This document shows, piece by piece, positions 10,027 to 19,411 of a stretch of DNA of 36,658 nucleotides. Both the position numbers and the translations under genes were made by a program. The stretch covers positions 1 through 36,658 of the forward strand of contig CANNMD010000007.1 of NCBI GenBank assembly GCA_947505655.1, in the 5' to 3' direction. Each line of letters begins with the position of its first letter. Positions within the stretch are counted from its first letter, which is position 1. Source of the stretch: Acidimicrobiaceae bacterium (GTDB taxonomy: Bacteria; Actinomycetota; Acidimicrobiia; Acidimicrobiales; Ilumatobacteraceae). The notes beneath the pieces were generated by a model. That model searched no databases. It was not told the DNA's origin and saw only the letters and a program-made list of their open reading frames with translations.

Positions 10027-11235
10027 CTAGTAGGGGAGGTCGAGGCGCAGCATGCGAATGGCATTGCCGCGAGCGATCTTGTAGACCGTTTCATCGTCGA
10101 GGTCGACGATCTGGTCGCGGAAGATCTGCTGCGTATCGGGCCACGTGGAGTCGGTGTGCGGGTAGTCGGTCTCGAAGGTGACGTTGTTGACGCCGATGCG
10201 GTGCAGGCTTTCGAGGCCGTGACGATCGCGGTAGAAGCAGCCGTAGATCTGACGGAACCAGTAGGTGCTCGGTGGCTCAGGAACCAGATCGCGAACGCCG
10301 CCCCATGCGCGGTGCTCGTTCCACACGTCGTCGACGCGCTCGAGGATGTAGGGGATCCAGCCGATCTGACCCTCGCTGTAGGCCAGGCGAAGGCCGGGGT
10401 AGCGAACGAGCAAGCCGCTGAACAAGAAGTCGCTCAGTGAGCTCATTGCGTTGCCGAAGCTGAGGGTGGCGGCAACGGCCGGAGGCGCATCGGACGAAGT
10501 GGCTGGCATCTGCGACGAGGAACCAATGTGCATGCACACGATGGTGTCGGTCTCGGCGCACGCCTGGAAGAAGGGCTCCCAGTATCCGCTGTGCAGCGAT
10601 GGCAGGCCGAGCTTGGCTGGGATCTCGCTGAACGCTACGGCAGTGACGCCGCGTGCAGCATTGCGGCGAATTTCGCGTGCTGCTGCCTCAACATCCCAGA
10701 GCGGAACGATTGGCAACGGGATGAGACGCCCGCCCGAATCGCCACACCACTCTTCGACCATCCAGTCGTTGTAGGCGGTGACGCAAGCGGCAGCGAGGTC
10801 TTTGTCGCGTGCCTCGGCAAAGGTCTGCCCGCAAAAGCGCGGCATGGTTGGAAAGCACAACGAGGCTTCGACACCGTCGATGTCCATGTCGGCGAGACGA
10901 GCCTTGGGGTCGTAGCAACCGGGGCGCATTTCGTCGTAGGTGATGGGCGACATCGTCATGTCGTCGCGGGCGAAACCAACAGCAGCCACGTGGCGCTTGT
11001 GGGGTGCAATGAGGTCTTCGTAGAACCAGCAATCGGACTTCGGTGCGTCGTCGTCCCACTGGAAGTCGTACTTGGTGCCGCCGAGGTACTTCATGCCGGC
11101 GATGCCACGTCGCTCAACGCGAGGTGCGTCGGGGTGATTGCGGAACTTTGCGGGGAGCCACCGCTCGAACAGATGGGTCGGCTCGACAACATGATCGTCG
11201 ACGCTGATGATCTTGGGAATTACGCGCTCGCTCAT
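10027..11235 (-). CDS. Amidohydrolase family 2 (ACMSD-like) protein
   Basis: 402 aa; PKIISVDDHVVEPTHLFERWLPAKF, ADMDIDGVEASLCFPTMPRFCGQ, FETDYPHTDSTWPDTQ. Confidence 0.87.
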   Translation of the reverse strand: MSERVIPKIISVDDHVVEPTHLFERWLPAKFRNHPDAPRVERRGIAGMKYLGGTKYDFQWDDDAPKSDCWFYEDLIAPHKRHVAAVGFARDDMTMSPITYDEMRPGCYDPKARLADMDIDGVEASLCFPTMPRFCGQTFAEARDKDLAAACVTAYNDWMVEEWCGDSGGRLIPLPIVPLWDVEAAAREIRRNAARGVTAVAFSEIPAKLGLPSLHSGYWEPFFQACAETDTIVCMHIGSSSQMPATSSDAPPAVAATLSFGNAMSSLSDFLFSGLLVRYPGLRLAYSEGQIGWIPYILERVDDVWNEHRAWGGVRDLVPEPPSTYWFRQIYGCFYRDRHGLESLHRIGVNNVTFETDYPHTDSTWPDTQQIFRDQIVDLDDETVYKIARGNAIRMLRLDLPY

Positions 11236-11286
11236 CGTGCTGTGTTTCCTGACTGCAATGCGTGCTAACCGTTGCGGTTACTGGTT

Positions 11287-11303
11287 TCTGACACCGTATC
11301 AGA
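11287..11303. promoter_or_regulatory. Inverted repeat TCTGAC-ACCGT-ATCAGA, putative TetR-type operator (site 1)
   Basis: One-mismatch palindrome 52 bp upstream of the start at 11235; same motif occurs at 17050, 23290 and 30852. Confidence 0.7.
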
Positions 11304-11357
11304 TTTATTTCACGGACCCATTTGCGGAGCGACAATGGGTTACGTCGTTGGCAGCGC

Positions 11358-12269
11358 TCAGCTCAGGATTCCGGCCGCAAATGTGTCGAGAGATCGCGAG
11401 AAATCGGCCACGGTGTTACCGGGCAAGCTCACCGTGAGACCCATCACACCGAGCGCTTCGAGTTGGGCGATTTCGTCGCGGAGTTTGCTGGCGTCCCATG
11501 CCGCGAGATCGAAGCCAGACAGCCCCCACGGGGTGAACCAGATCTGCAGAGGCTCGGTTCGACCATGCTCGGCCGCGAGGTGATGAGCGATATCGATTCG
11601 GCCGCTGAGATCGGCCAACGATTCGATGCCGGGTGTGCGCAACAACCGCGATGCTGCGGCTGGACTTGGCATTGGCACCCAGCCGTCGGCCGACGTGACA
11701 GCGCGGCGGATAGCGGCGGTGGAGTTGCCTCCGATGAGGATGGGTGGACGAGGGCGCTGCACGGGTAGGGGAGCGAGCACGTTGTCGGTGGCCGCGAAGC
11801 CAGAGCCGGTGAGCGCTACGGGTGATCCCTGCCATGCGGTGTACATGGCAGCCAAGGCCTCGTCGGTGCGCGGCCCGCGGTCGTCGAAGGTGGCGCCCAA
11901 CGCAGCGAACTCAGATTCGAGATAGCCAGCGCCGACGCCAACGATGAGGCGACCGTTGCTCAGCGAGTCGAGCGTGGCCAAGCCGTGGGCCGACAGAAAC
12001 GGATTGCGATACGCAAGGATGAGCAGATTGGTCTGCAAGCGCAAGGTGGTTGTGGCCGCTGCGGCGAACGACAGAGCCACGAAGGGATCGAGCGAGTGGT
12101 GGCCGCCGCGGCTGAGCCACTTGGCTGATGGAAACGGGTGGTCGGTGACGAACACTGCGTGGAAGCCGGCAGCCTCGGCGCTCTGGCTCATTTTGGTGAT
12201 GGCCGCGGCCGTGGCCAATTCGGGGTGCGCCGGCAGGCGGTCGGTCGGCAGACCAAGAGAGATGAGCAT
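11358..12269 (-). CDS. LLM-class (probably F420-dependent) flavin oxidoreductase
   Basis: MSQSAEAAGFHAVFVTDHPFP, LRLQTNLLILAYRNPFLSAHGLATLDSLSNGRLIVGVGAGYLESEF. Confidence 0.87.
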   Translation of the reverse strand: MLISLGLPTDRLPAHPELATAAAITKMSQSAEAAGFHAVFVTDHPFPSAKWLSRGGHHSLDPFVALSFAAAATTTLRLQTNLLILAYRNPFLSAHGLATLDSLSNGRLIVGVGAGYLESEFAALGATFDDRGPRTDEALAAMYTAWQGSPVALTGSGFAATDNVLAPLPVQRPRPPILIGGNSTAAIRRAVTSADGWVPMPSPAAASRLLRTPGIESLADLSGRIDIAHHLAAEHGRTEPLQIWFTPWGLSGFDLAAWDASKLRDEIAQLEALGVMGLTVSLPGNTVADFSRSLDTFAAGILS

Positions 12270-12377
12270 CGTCGGAGCATAGAATCCGAGAGCTGTCAGG
12301 GTTCACTTGGTAGACATTGCTGAACACAAATTTGTTGATCGAGCGCAGCCGATGCGTCGATGAGAAGGAGACAAGTC

Positions 12378-13268
12378 ATGGGTGCACTCACCGGCAAGGT
12401 TGCCATCGTCACTGGAGCCGGGCAGGGCGTTGGCCGTTGCCATGCTGAGTTTCTTGCCTCCGAAGGTGCAGCGGTCGTTATCAACGACATCACCGATCGC
12501 GCCGAAATCGTGGCAGCTGCAATCGTGGCCGCTGGCGGTCGCGCCGTTGCTCACCGCGGCAGTGCAAGCAGCTGGACCGATGCCGAAGCGCTCATTCAGC
12601 GTGCCGTCTCTACGTTTGGCGACCTGCACATCTTGGTCAACAACGCCGGCTTCTTGCGCGACGCCATGGTGTTCTCGATGGACGAATCGCAGTGGGACGC
12701 CGTGGTCGATGTGCACCTCAAGGGTCACTTTGCGCCGAGCCATTTCGCGGCTGTGTATTGGCGGGCCCAATCGAAGTTGCTTGGCGAGGGCGCGGTGCTG
12801 CCACAACGACGCATCATCAATACCACCAGTGAGAGCGGCCTGTTTGGTGGCCCCGGCCAGAGCAACTACGGCAGCGCGAAGGGTGGCATCATCACGATGA
12901 CCCTCGTGCATGCACGCGAACTGCAGCGGCTCAATGTCACGGTCAACGTGATCGCCCCTCGAGCACGCACACCAATGACCGAGGTCAATCCCAAGTTCAC
13001 CAAGCCCGAAACCGGCTTCGACAAATACGACCCTGCCAACGTGAGCCCAATGGTCGCGTTCCTTGCCAGCGATGCGGCGAGCGATGTCAGCGGCCAAGCG
13101 TTCATAGTGCTCGGCGATCAGGTGCACCGCATCCAGCCCACCACCATCCTCGCCTCGGTTACGGCCGGCGCTACTCAGTGGAGTGTCGATGGGCTCATTG
13201 CCGCCAAGGACCAACTGTTTGCAGGCGCCCCAAGCGGCGTGCCTGTGTGGGGTGGCCCGCCGATGTAG
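12378..13268 (+). CDS. SDR family oxidoreductase with C-terminal extension (MFE-2/17beta-HSD4-like)
   Basis: ATG at 12378 preceded by AGAAGGAGA ribosome-binding site; VTGAGQGVGRCHAEFLASEGA, NNAGFLRDAMVF, NYGSAKGG; C-terminal tail VPVWGG. Confidence 0.88.
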   Translation: MGALTGKVAIVTGAGQGVGRCHAEFLASEGAAVVINDITDRAEIVAAAIVAAGGRAVAHRGSASSWTDAEALIQRAVSTFGDLHILVNNAGFLRDAMVFSMDESQWDAVVDVHLKGHFAPSHFAAVYWRAQSKLLGEGAVLPQRRIINTTSESGLFGGPGQSNYGSAKGGIITMTLVHARELQRLNVTVNVIAPRARTPMTEVNPKFTKPETGFDKYDPANVSPMVAFLASDAASDVSGQAFIVLGDQVHRIQPTTILASVTAGATQWSVDGLIAAKDQLFAGAPSGVPVWGGPPM

Positions 13269-13289
13269 GCAGGCGCGCTGCTGGGGTTC

Positions 13290-13931
13290 TCAGCGGCCAG
13301 TGAGCGAGCGATACACAAGCATTGCCAGCGTGTCGCGCATCGAGCTTGAGGGTGCTCCGCGTCGGGCGATCTCGTTGCGATACGGAAGCAGTCGCTCGAT
13401 CATCGCAATCATCGCGGTGGCGGTAACAAACGGGTGCATCTCGGCGGGCAGACGTCCGGCCGCTTGGGCCTGCTCGACCATGTGACCCATCGAGGGGATG
13501 AGCACGAGGTTGGCGCGTGAGCGGGCCTCGCGAAACGCAGCGTTGCCTTCTTCGGCTTTCAGGTTGCGCACTCGCAGCACGGCGCTGTGGTCGTCCCAAA
13601 ACGTGATGTAGGCATCGACAAACGCTTGAGCGCGCTGCAACCCGTCGCCGTCTTGCCACGGATCGGACAGGTGTGAAACCAGCGGCGCTTCGTCGAGAGT
13701 TGCCAACTCGGTGAGGGCCAAGATGGCGGCGTCGACATCGACGAAGTATTGGTAAAACGTGGCAGGCGACGAGCCGATTTCGCGGGTGATGTCGACGATA
13801 CGCAACTCCAGCACGCCGGCCTCGGACAGCAACTTTGCCGTGGCCTCAAGCAGCTTGGTTCGAGTGCTTTCGGCCCGTGAGCCAAGTACGCGCCCGTCGG
13901 CACCCAAAATGGTCTTGTTCGGACGTGCCAC
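13290..13931 (-). CDS. TetR family transcriptional regulator
   Basis: 213 aa; N-terminal HTH STRTKLLEATAKLLSEAGVLELRIVDITREIGSSPATFYQYFVDVDAAI; GTG start with GGGAGAAG RBS. Confidence 0.88.
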   Translation of the reverse strand: MARPNKTILGADGRVLGSRAESTRTKLLEATAKLLSEAGVLELRIVDITREIGSSPATFYQYFVDVDAAILALTELATLDEAPLVSHLSDPWQDGDGLQRAQAFVDAYITFWDDHSAVLRVRNLKAEEGNAAFREARSRANLVLIPSMGHMVEQAQAAGRLPAEMHPFVTATAMIAMIERLLPYRNEIARRGAPSSSMRDTLAMLVYRSLTGR

Positions 13932-13949
13932 GCTTCTCCCTCGAAAGTT

Positions 13950-14849
13950 CTATGAACCGTACACGGGAGTGGGGTCGGGAGCCGACTGCAGCAGATCGCT
14001 GACCAGCGGTCCGATCTCGGCGGGCTCGAATCGGGCGCCCTTGTCGAACACCGCGCCGTGGTGCCAGCCATCGGCAACGCTGAGTTGGCCGCCAGCGATC
14101 TCGAACATGCGACCCGACACGCCGCACATCTCGGAACCGAGCCACACCACCAATGGGCTGATGTTGGCGGGGTCCATTGAGTCGAAGCCTTCTTCGGGTT
14201 TGCGCATCATGTCGGCAAAGGCTTCTTCGGTCATGCGGCTGCGCGCCGAAGGGGCGATGCCGTTGACGAGAATGCCGTAGCGGCCGAGTTCTTGCGCTGC
14301 CACGATGGTGAACCCAGCGATGCCAGCCTTGGCAGCCGAGTAGTTGCCTTGCGAGACGCTGCCAAAGAGACCAGCGCCCGACGATGTGGTGACGACGCGG
14401 GCCTGCACTGGAGACCCAGCTTTGACCTGTGCGCGCCAGTAGTCGATGGCGTGACGAACTGGGCAGAACATGCCGCGCAGGTGCACCTTCATTACGGCGT
14501 CCCACTCGTCGACCGACATATTGACGATCATGCGGTCGCGCACGATGCCGGCGTTACACACCACGGTGTCGAGACGACCGTAGACCTCGATGGTCTGGGC
14601 GATGAGGTGACCAGCTTGGTCCCAATCGCTGATGTCGTCGCCGTTCACGATGGCGTCTCCGCCAAGCGAGCGAATCTCTTCGACCACTTCTTGCGCAGGC
14701 GACAAGCTGCCGCCGCTGCCATCGAGTTCGGCACCCACGTCGTTGACCACGACCTTGGCGCCCTCGGCCGCAAACGCCATTGCGTGAGCGCGGCCAAGGC
14801 CACGTCCGGCTCCGGTGATGATGACAACTCGGTTGTCGCAAATACCCAT
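13950..14849 (-). CDS. SDR family oxidoreductase with C-terminal extension (MFE-2/17beta-HSD4-like)
   Basis: ITGAGRGLGRAHAMAFAAEGAKVVVNDVGAELDGSGG, NAGIVRDRMIVNMS, NYSAAKAGIAG, C-terminal PTPVYGS. Confidence 0.9.
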   Translation of the reverse strand: MGICDNRVVIITGAGRGLGRAHAMAFAAEGAKVVVNDVGAELDGSGGSLSPAQEVVEEIRSLGGDAIVNGDDISDWDQAGHLIAQTIEVYGRLDTVVCNAGIVRDRMIVNMSVDEWDAVMKVHLRGMFCPVRHAIDYWRAQVKAGSPVQARVVTTSSGAGLFGSVSQGNYSAAKAGIAGFTIVAAQELGRYGILVNGIAPSARSRMTEEAFADMMRKPEEGFDSMDPANISPLVVWLGSEMCGVSGRMFEIAGGQLSVADGWHHGAVFDKGARFEPAEIGPLVSDLLQSAPDPTPVYGS

Positions 14850-14858
14850 GATGGCCTC

Positions 14859-15809
14859 CTACAACGCTGCCGAAAATGCGGCAGCGTGTTCGTCGCTGTT
14901 TCCGAAGTGGGTGTCGAGCACACACGCGCGTTTCCAGTAGCGCTGTGCGTCGACCTCCCAAGTAAAGCCCATACCGCCGTGCACCTGAATGCCGGTCTTG
15001 CCGCAGAACAGGGCGCTGTCGCCAGCAAGCATCTTGGCCATGCGCGCGGTTTGCATCAGGTCGGTGCTGTCGCCGCGGCCGTCGATGTTTACCGCTGCGG
15101 CGTACACCGCTGCGCGAGTGACCTCGGCCTTGGTGAGCATGTCGGCGAGCAGATGCTTCACGGCCTGGAACGAACCAATGGGCCGACCGAATTGCTCGCG
15201 CTGCATCGCGTATTGCTTGGCGAGGTCGATGCTGGCGAGGCACAGACCCAGTTGCAGCGCGGCGGTGAGCACCATGCCGTCGCGGTGCCAGACGTGCGCA
15301 GCGGCCGCATCGGCGATGAGCTTGCCCTGCGGCAGGTGGCTGACCGCAGTGATGGGCGTGAGCGCGTCGAGCGGCCGCTCGGCATGCACGCCGATGACCT
15401 CGGCGGGATCCACCACGAAGAGACCTTCGGGGCGCACCACGATGAGATCGTCGAGCGATGCGAGGTGCTCGGCAACATTCACTGGCTCGCTGGGCTCAAT
15501 GAGACCAACGATGCGTGAGCCGTTGGCGGCCGCTGGCATCAGCGTTGCGGCGAGGTGCGAGGCCACGAGCGGACCAGCGACTAGCGACCGGCCAAGCTCT
15601 TCGAAAGCGAGCACAGATTCGGTCATGCCGAAGCCATCGGCGCGCAGGCTGAACACACCCACGGCGCCAAGTTCTTGCCACAGCGCACGATCGAGTGCGC
15701 CGCCGGTTTCTTCGTTGGCGCGCACCACATCGATGGTGCAGCGGCCGGTGAGGAACGAACGGATGCCCTCTTGTAGTGAGCGTTCGTCGTCGTTGAGTTC
15801 GAAGTCCAT
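14859..15809 (-). CDS. Acyl-CoA dehydrogenase, short subunit
   Basis: ORF track overextended; ATG at 15809 gives MDFELNDDERSLQEGIRSFL...QREQFGRPIGSFQAVKHLLADM...QVHGGMGFTWE (316 aa). Confidence 0.85.
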   Translation of the reverse strand: MDFELNDDERSLQEGIRSFLTGRCTIDVVRANEETGGALDRALWQELGAVGVFSLRADGFGMTESVLAFEELGRSLVAGPLVASHLAATLMPAAANGSRIVGLIEPSEPVNVAEHLASLDDLIVVRPEGLFVVDPAEVIGVHAERPLDALTPITAVSHLPQGKLIADAAAAHVWHRDGMVLTAALQLGLCLASIDLAKQYAMQREQFGRPIGSFQAVKHLLADMLTKAEVTRAAVYAAAVNIDGRGDSTDLMQTARMAKMLAGDSALFCGKTGIQVHGGMGFTWEVDAQRYWKRACVLDTHFGNSDEHAAAFSAAL

Positions 15810-15814
15810 TCGCG

Positions 15815-17002
15815 TCAGCGCTCCTTCGGAAGGCCAAGAATGCGCTCGGCCACAATGTTGCGCTGCACCTGAGAGGTGCCCGCAGCAATGCCGAGCGAAA
15901 GGGCATGAATGCGCCCGTGCACATGAGCGTGCGTGGGTAGGTCGGCGATGTCGTCGATACTCAACGACGCGCGGTCGAGTAGATGCATCGCGAGTTCGCC
16001 AAGGCGTGAACGAAGCTCGGCGTAGGCCAGCTTGAACACGTTGCCACCAGGCCCCACGAGGCCGGTGCGCTGAGCTTGGCTGATGTTGCGCTTGGTCAGC
16101 GCCCACAGTGCATCGAGCTCGGCGCAGATACGGCCAATGTCGCGGCGCAAACCGGCGTCGTCCCAAGCGGTGACACCGTTGCGGGTCACCCGCTTGGCGA
16201 GCTGGGCGAGATCTCGGGCGAGTTCCATCGACTGCAACATCTCGCTCACAAACGCGGTGCCGCGCTCGAAGCTCAGCGTGACCATCGCGACGCGCCAGCC
16301 GTCGTTTTCGTCGCCAACGCGGTTGGCTACTGGCACACGCACTTCGTCGAAGAACACCTCACAGAATTCGGTGCTGCCCTCGAGCGTGCGCAGCGGACGC
16401 ACGTCCATTCCGGGCAATCCCATCGGCACGATGAGCCACGTGATGCCGCGGTGCTTGGGCACGTCGGTGTCGGTGCGCACGAGCATCTCGCAGTAGTCGG
16501 CGGTGTGGCCGAAGCTGGTCCAAATCTTTTGTCCGCTAATGACGTAATCGTCGCCATCGCGAATGGCTCGGCAACTGAGGCTGGCCAAGTCGCTGCCAGC
16601 ACCCGGCTCGCTGAAACCCTGACACCAGATGTGCTCGCCTTTGAGAATTGCGGGCAGGTGGAATGCTTTCTGCTCGGCTGAGGCCTCGGTGATGAGGGTG
16701 GGGCCGGCGTGCAGCAGACCAACGAAGTTCTGGCCGACGTATGGGGCGCGGGCGCGCTCGGTCTCTTCGAGAAAGATGAGGTGCTCGGTTGGGGTGGCGC
16801 CAAGACCGCCGTATTCACGGGGCCAGTTGATGCCAGCGAAGCCCGCATCGAACAGCATGCGTTGCCACATCGAGTCGTACTCGCGGCGACCGATCCAGTC
16901 GTTGCGATGCGGCTCGTGAGGCAGCTGTGGAATGACCGAGCTCAGCCAGTCGCGAAGCTTCAGACGGAACGAGTTTTCGGCATCGGTAAATTGCAGATCC
17001 AC
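15815..17002 (-). CDS. Acyl-CoA dehydrogenase, long subunit
   Basis: 395 aa; NWPREYGGLGATPTEHLIFLEE, CQGFSEPGAGSDLASL, SGQKIWTSFGHTADYCEMLVRT, SFERG. Confidence 0.9.
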   Translation of the reverse strand: MDLQFTDAENSFRLKLRDWLSSVIPQLPHEPHRNDWIGRREYDSMWQRMLFDAGFAGINWPREYGGLGATPTEHLIFLEETERARAPYVGQNFVGLLHAGPTLITEASAEQKAFHLPAILKGEHIWCQGFSEPGAGSDLASLSCRAIRDGDDYVISGQKIWTSFGHTADYCEMLVRTDTDVPKHRGITWLIVPMGLPGMDVRPLRTLEGSTEFCEVFFDEVRVPVANRVGDENDGWRVAMVTLSFERGTAFVSEMLQSMELARDLAQLAKRVTRNGVTAWDDAGLRRDIGRICAELDALWALTKRNISQAQRTGLVGPGGNVFKLAYAELRSRLGELAMHLLDRASLSIDDIADLPTHAHVHGRIHALSLGIAAGTSQVQRNIVAERILGLPKER

Positions 17003-17049
17003 GCAGAGTTCTCACTTCGATCGGGTCATCAAGAACGTGGGCGAGCGTA

Positions 17050-17066
17050 TCTGACGATGCGTCAGA
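17050..17066. promoter_or_regulatory. Inverted repeat TCTGACG-ATG-CGTCAGA, putative TetR-type operator (site 2)
   Basis: Perfect 7-bp arms, 48 bp upstream of the start at 17002. Confidence 0.78.
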
Positions 17067-17114
17067 AAGCCGTACTGTTGGGGCTGAGCGGGTGTTGGCG
17101 CAGCCACTGATTTG

Positions 17115-17864
17115 CTAGCAGGCGAGGCCGCCATCGACGCTCACGATGGAGCCAGTCATGAATCGTGCCTGCTGAGAAGCAATGAAGGCGAATGCCTCGG
17201 CCATTTCGGATGGCTCGGCTTGGCCCATTGGCGACATCATCTTCGACATCTCGCGGAAGTCGGCGCCTTCGGGCAAGGTGGTAAACGAGTTGACAATGTT
17301 GGTGTTGGTGCCGCCGGGGGCAACAGCGTTGACGCGCACGTTCTTGCCGCGGTACTCGAATGCCAAGGCCCGGGTGAGTTGCACAACGCCACCCTTGCTT
17401 GAGCAGTAGGCGGCGCTCCAGGGCAGGCCCATCAGGCCGGCGTTTGAAGCCGTGTTCACGATGACGCCGTTACCGGTTTCGAGCAGATACGGCAGTGCGT
17501 AGCGGCACATGTAGAACGTGCCGTTGAGGTTCACGCCAACGATGCGGTCGAACCAGTCGGGGTCTTCTTCGTGGGTCCAAGCGAAGTGGCCGATGCCCGC
17601 AATGTTGAGCAGGATGTCGATGCCGCCCATTGCTGCTGCAGCGGTGTCGACTACTGACTTCACGGTGGCTGAGTTCGATACGTCGCACACATATGCGTAC
17701 GCAGTGCCGCCATCGGCAGTGATGGTGGCGGCGGTCTCGTCGGCACCCTTGAGATCGAGGCATGCCACGGTTGCGCCTTCGGCGGCAAACAGCAGTGCGG
17801 TGGCGCGGCCAATGCCCGAGCCAGTGCCAGTGATGATGACGCGCTTACCTGTGAAACGACTCAT
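17115..17864 (-). CDS. Short-chain dehydrogenase/reductase (SDR)
   Basis: ITGTGSGIGRATALLFAAEGATVACLD, LNIAGIGHF, YCSSKGGVVQLTRA, PGGTNTNIV. Confidence 0.9.
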   Translation of the reverse strand: MSRFTGKRVIITGTGSGIGRATALLFAAEGATVACLDLKGADETAATITADGGTAYAYVCDVSNSATVKSVVDTAAAAMGGIDILLNIAGIGHFAWTHEEDPDWFDRIVGVNLNGTFYMCRYALPYLLETGNGVIVNTASNAGLMGLPWSAAYCSSKGGVVQLTRALAFEYRGKNVRVNAVAPGGTNTNIVNSFTTLPEGADFREMSKMMSPMGQAEPSEMAEAFAFIASQQARFMTGSIVSVDGGLAC

Positions 17865-19411
17865 GCCGTGCCTCCGTAAATGGTTCGTAGATCTTTCTTC
17901 AATACCTTGCCGCTGGGATTACGTGGCAGCGACTCCACAATCTCGAGCTGCTCAGGAACCTTGTGCATCGAGAGTTGTTGCTCGCGTAGGTAGCTCACCA
18001 TGTCGGGCAATGCCAACGTGGTGCCTGGCTTGCAGACCACAACCGCACAGGCCCGCTCGCCGCTGGCGGCATCGGGCAAACCAATGACCGCCGCATCGAG
18101 CACGCTGGGGTGCGCATACAGCAGGTCTTCGATTTCTTTGGCCGAGATGTTCTCGCCCTTGCGAATGATGATGTCTTTGAGACGGCCGGTGATACTGACC
18201 CAACCGCCCTCGTCGATGACGCCGAGGTCTCCGGTGCGGAACCAACCATCGGGGTCGAACGCTTCGTCGTCGAGAGAGCTATCGAGGTAGCCGAGGCACA
18301 CCTGCGGGCCGCGTACTTGCAGTTCGCCTTCTTCGTTGGCGCCACACACGTGACCGTCGATGATCGCGCGGATCTCAACATCGGGACACGCCCGCCCGTC
18401 GGTGGTTGCCTTCTTGTCGTCGGGATCATCGACATGCACCATCGTGTTGATTGGAGCTTCGGTGAGTCCCCAGCCGCCGATAAGCGGTGCACCCATTTCG
18501 GCCATCATCTCGGCGTGCAAGGTCTTTGGCTTAGGGGCGCCGCCACCGTTGAAGATGCGCACAGTAGGCATGAGCGTTTCGCCAGCAGGCAACTGCCGTT
18601 GGGCATTGAGGTAGGCCAACCAGAACACGGTGCCGGCGCCAGCGCACGTGACGCCGTGCTCGCCCAACCAGCGTGGTGTGTCGGCGGGACTGAAGGTCTC
18701 GACCATCAGCAACTCGACGCCGGTTTGCATGGCGTTGAAGAGCCAGACCAAGCCACCCACATGGGTGATGGGGAAGACCACGGCGGCCTTATCGAGGGGG
18801 CCTACTTGCATGCTCCATTGCATGCCGTTGTTGGCCGCCGACATGCTGCGGTCGCTGTGCTTGGCGCCCTTGGGGTCGGCCGTGGTGCCCGACGAATAGA
18901 ACAGCCACCGAAGCTCACCGAACGCTGCAACGTAAGCGGGCAACGTAGAGGGGTCGCCTTCGGCAAGGGATGGGTCGGCGACGATGATTTCAACACCGCG
19001 ATCGGCGGTGGCTTCGGTAACCATCGGCACGTAATCGAAGCCGCGAAACGTGCCCGGCACGATCATCACTTTGCAGTCGCTTTGGCGGGTGATGAACGCC
19101 ACTTCGCGAGTGCGGTAGATGGGCAGAATCGGGTTCTGGATCGCGCCGAGTCGCGATAACGCGGCAGCGAGCACCAGCGACTCGAATCGTGACGGAAGAA
19201 TCCACGACACGTTGGTGCCGATGCCAATGCCGTGCGCGGCCAAACCGGCGGCAACGCGCTCGCTCCATGCTCGGTATTCGCCGAACGTGAGGGTGCGGCC
19301 CTTTTCGTCGATAGCCATCCGCTTGTTGGGCGTGGCCTCGGCGCGTTCGCAGATGAGCTGCCACAGAGTCTTGCCCGTGGTGTCGATGAGTGCGTTGGTC
19401 AAGGTGTCCAT
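17861..19411 (-). CDS. AMP-dependent acyl-CoA synthetase/ligase
   Basis: ORF track overextended; ATG at 19411 (MDTLTNALIDTTGKTLWQLICERAE). LFYSSGTTADPKGAKHSD, GWGLTEAP, WFRTGDLGVIDEGGWVSITGRLKDIIIRKGENIS, PRNPSGKVLKKDLR. Confidence 0.88.
   Translation of the reverse strand: MDTLTNALIDTTGKTLWQLICERAEATPNKRMAIDEKGRTLTFGEYRAWSERVAAGLAAHGIGIGTNVSWILPSRFESLVLAAALSRLGAIQNPILPIYRTREVAFITRQSDCKVMIVPGTFRGFDYVPMVTEATADRGVEIIVADPSLAEGDPSTLPAYVAAFGELRWLFYSSGTTADPKGAKHSDRSMSAANNGMQWSMQVGPLDKAAVVFPITHVGGLVWLFNAMQTGVELLMVETFSPADTPRWLGEHGVTCAGAGTVFWLAYLNAQRQLPAGETLMPTVRIFNGGGAPKPKTLHAEMMAEMGAPLIGGWGLTEAPINTMVHVDDPDDKKATTDGRACPDVEIRAIIDGHVCGANEEGELQVRGPQVCLGYLDSSLDDEAFDPDGWFRTGDLGVIDEGGWVSITGRLKDIIIRKGENISAKEIEDLLYAHPSVLDAAVIGLPDAASGERACAVVVCKPGTTLALPDMVSYLREQQLSMHKVPEQLEIVESLPRNPSGKVLKKDLRTIYGGTA

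Noticed and set aside
12326-12335. ACAAATTTGT palindrome upstream of the SDR at 12378
   Set aside because: Short 10-bp AT-rich palindrome with no second copy noticed; insufficient to call an operator.
13269-13289. Possible terminator between the convergent SDR and TetR genes
   Set aside because: Only a weak ~5-bp stem (CGCTG...CAGCG) without a U-tract; not callable.
14292-15518. 408-aa plus-strand ORF antisense to the SDR and ACAD genes
   Set aside because: Shadow ORF caused by GC-rich codon usage; its translation is rich in V/G/H/A without family motifs, and the opposite strand has strong family motifs throughout.
14989-16035. 348-aa plus-strand ORF antisense to the ACAD pair
   Set aside because: Ser/Arg/Pro-rich frame-shifted translation of real genes on the other strand.
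18110-19159. 349-aa plus-strand ORF antisense to the acyl-CoA ligase
   Set aside because: Same shadow-ORF pattern; the minus strand encodes clear ligase motifs.
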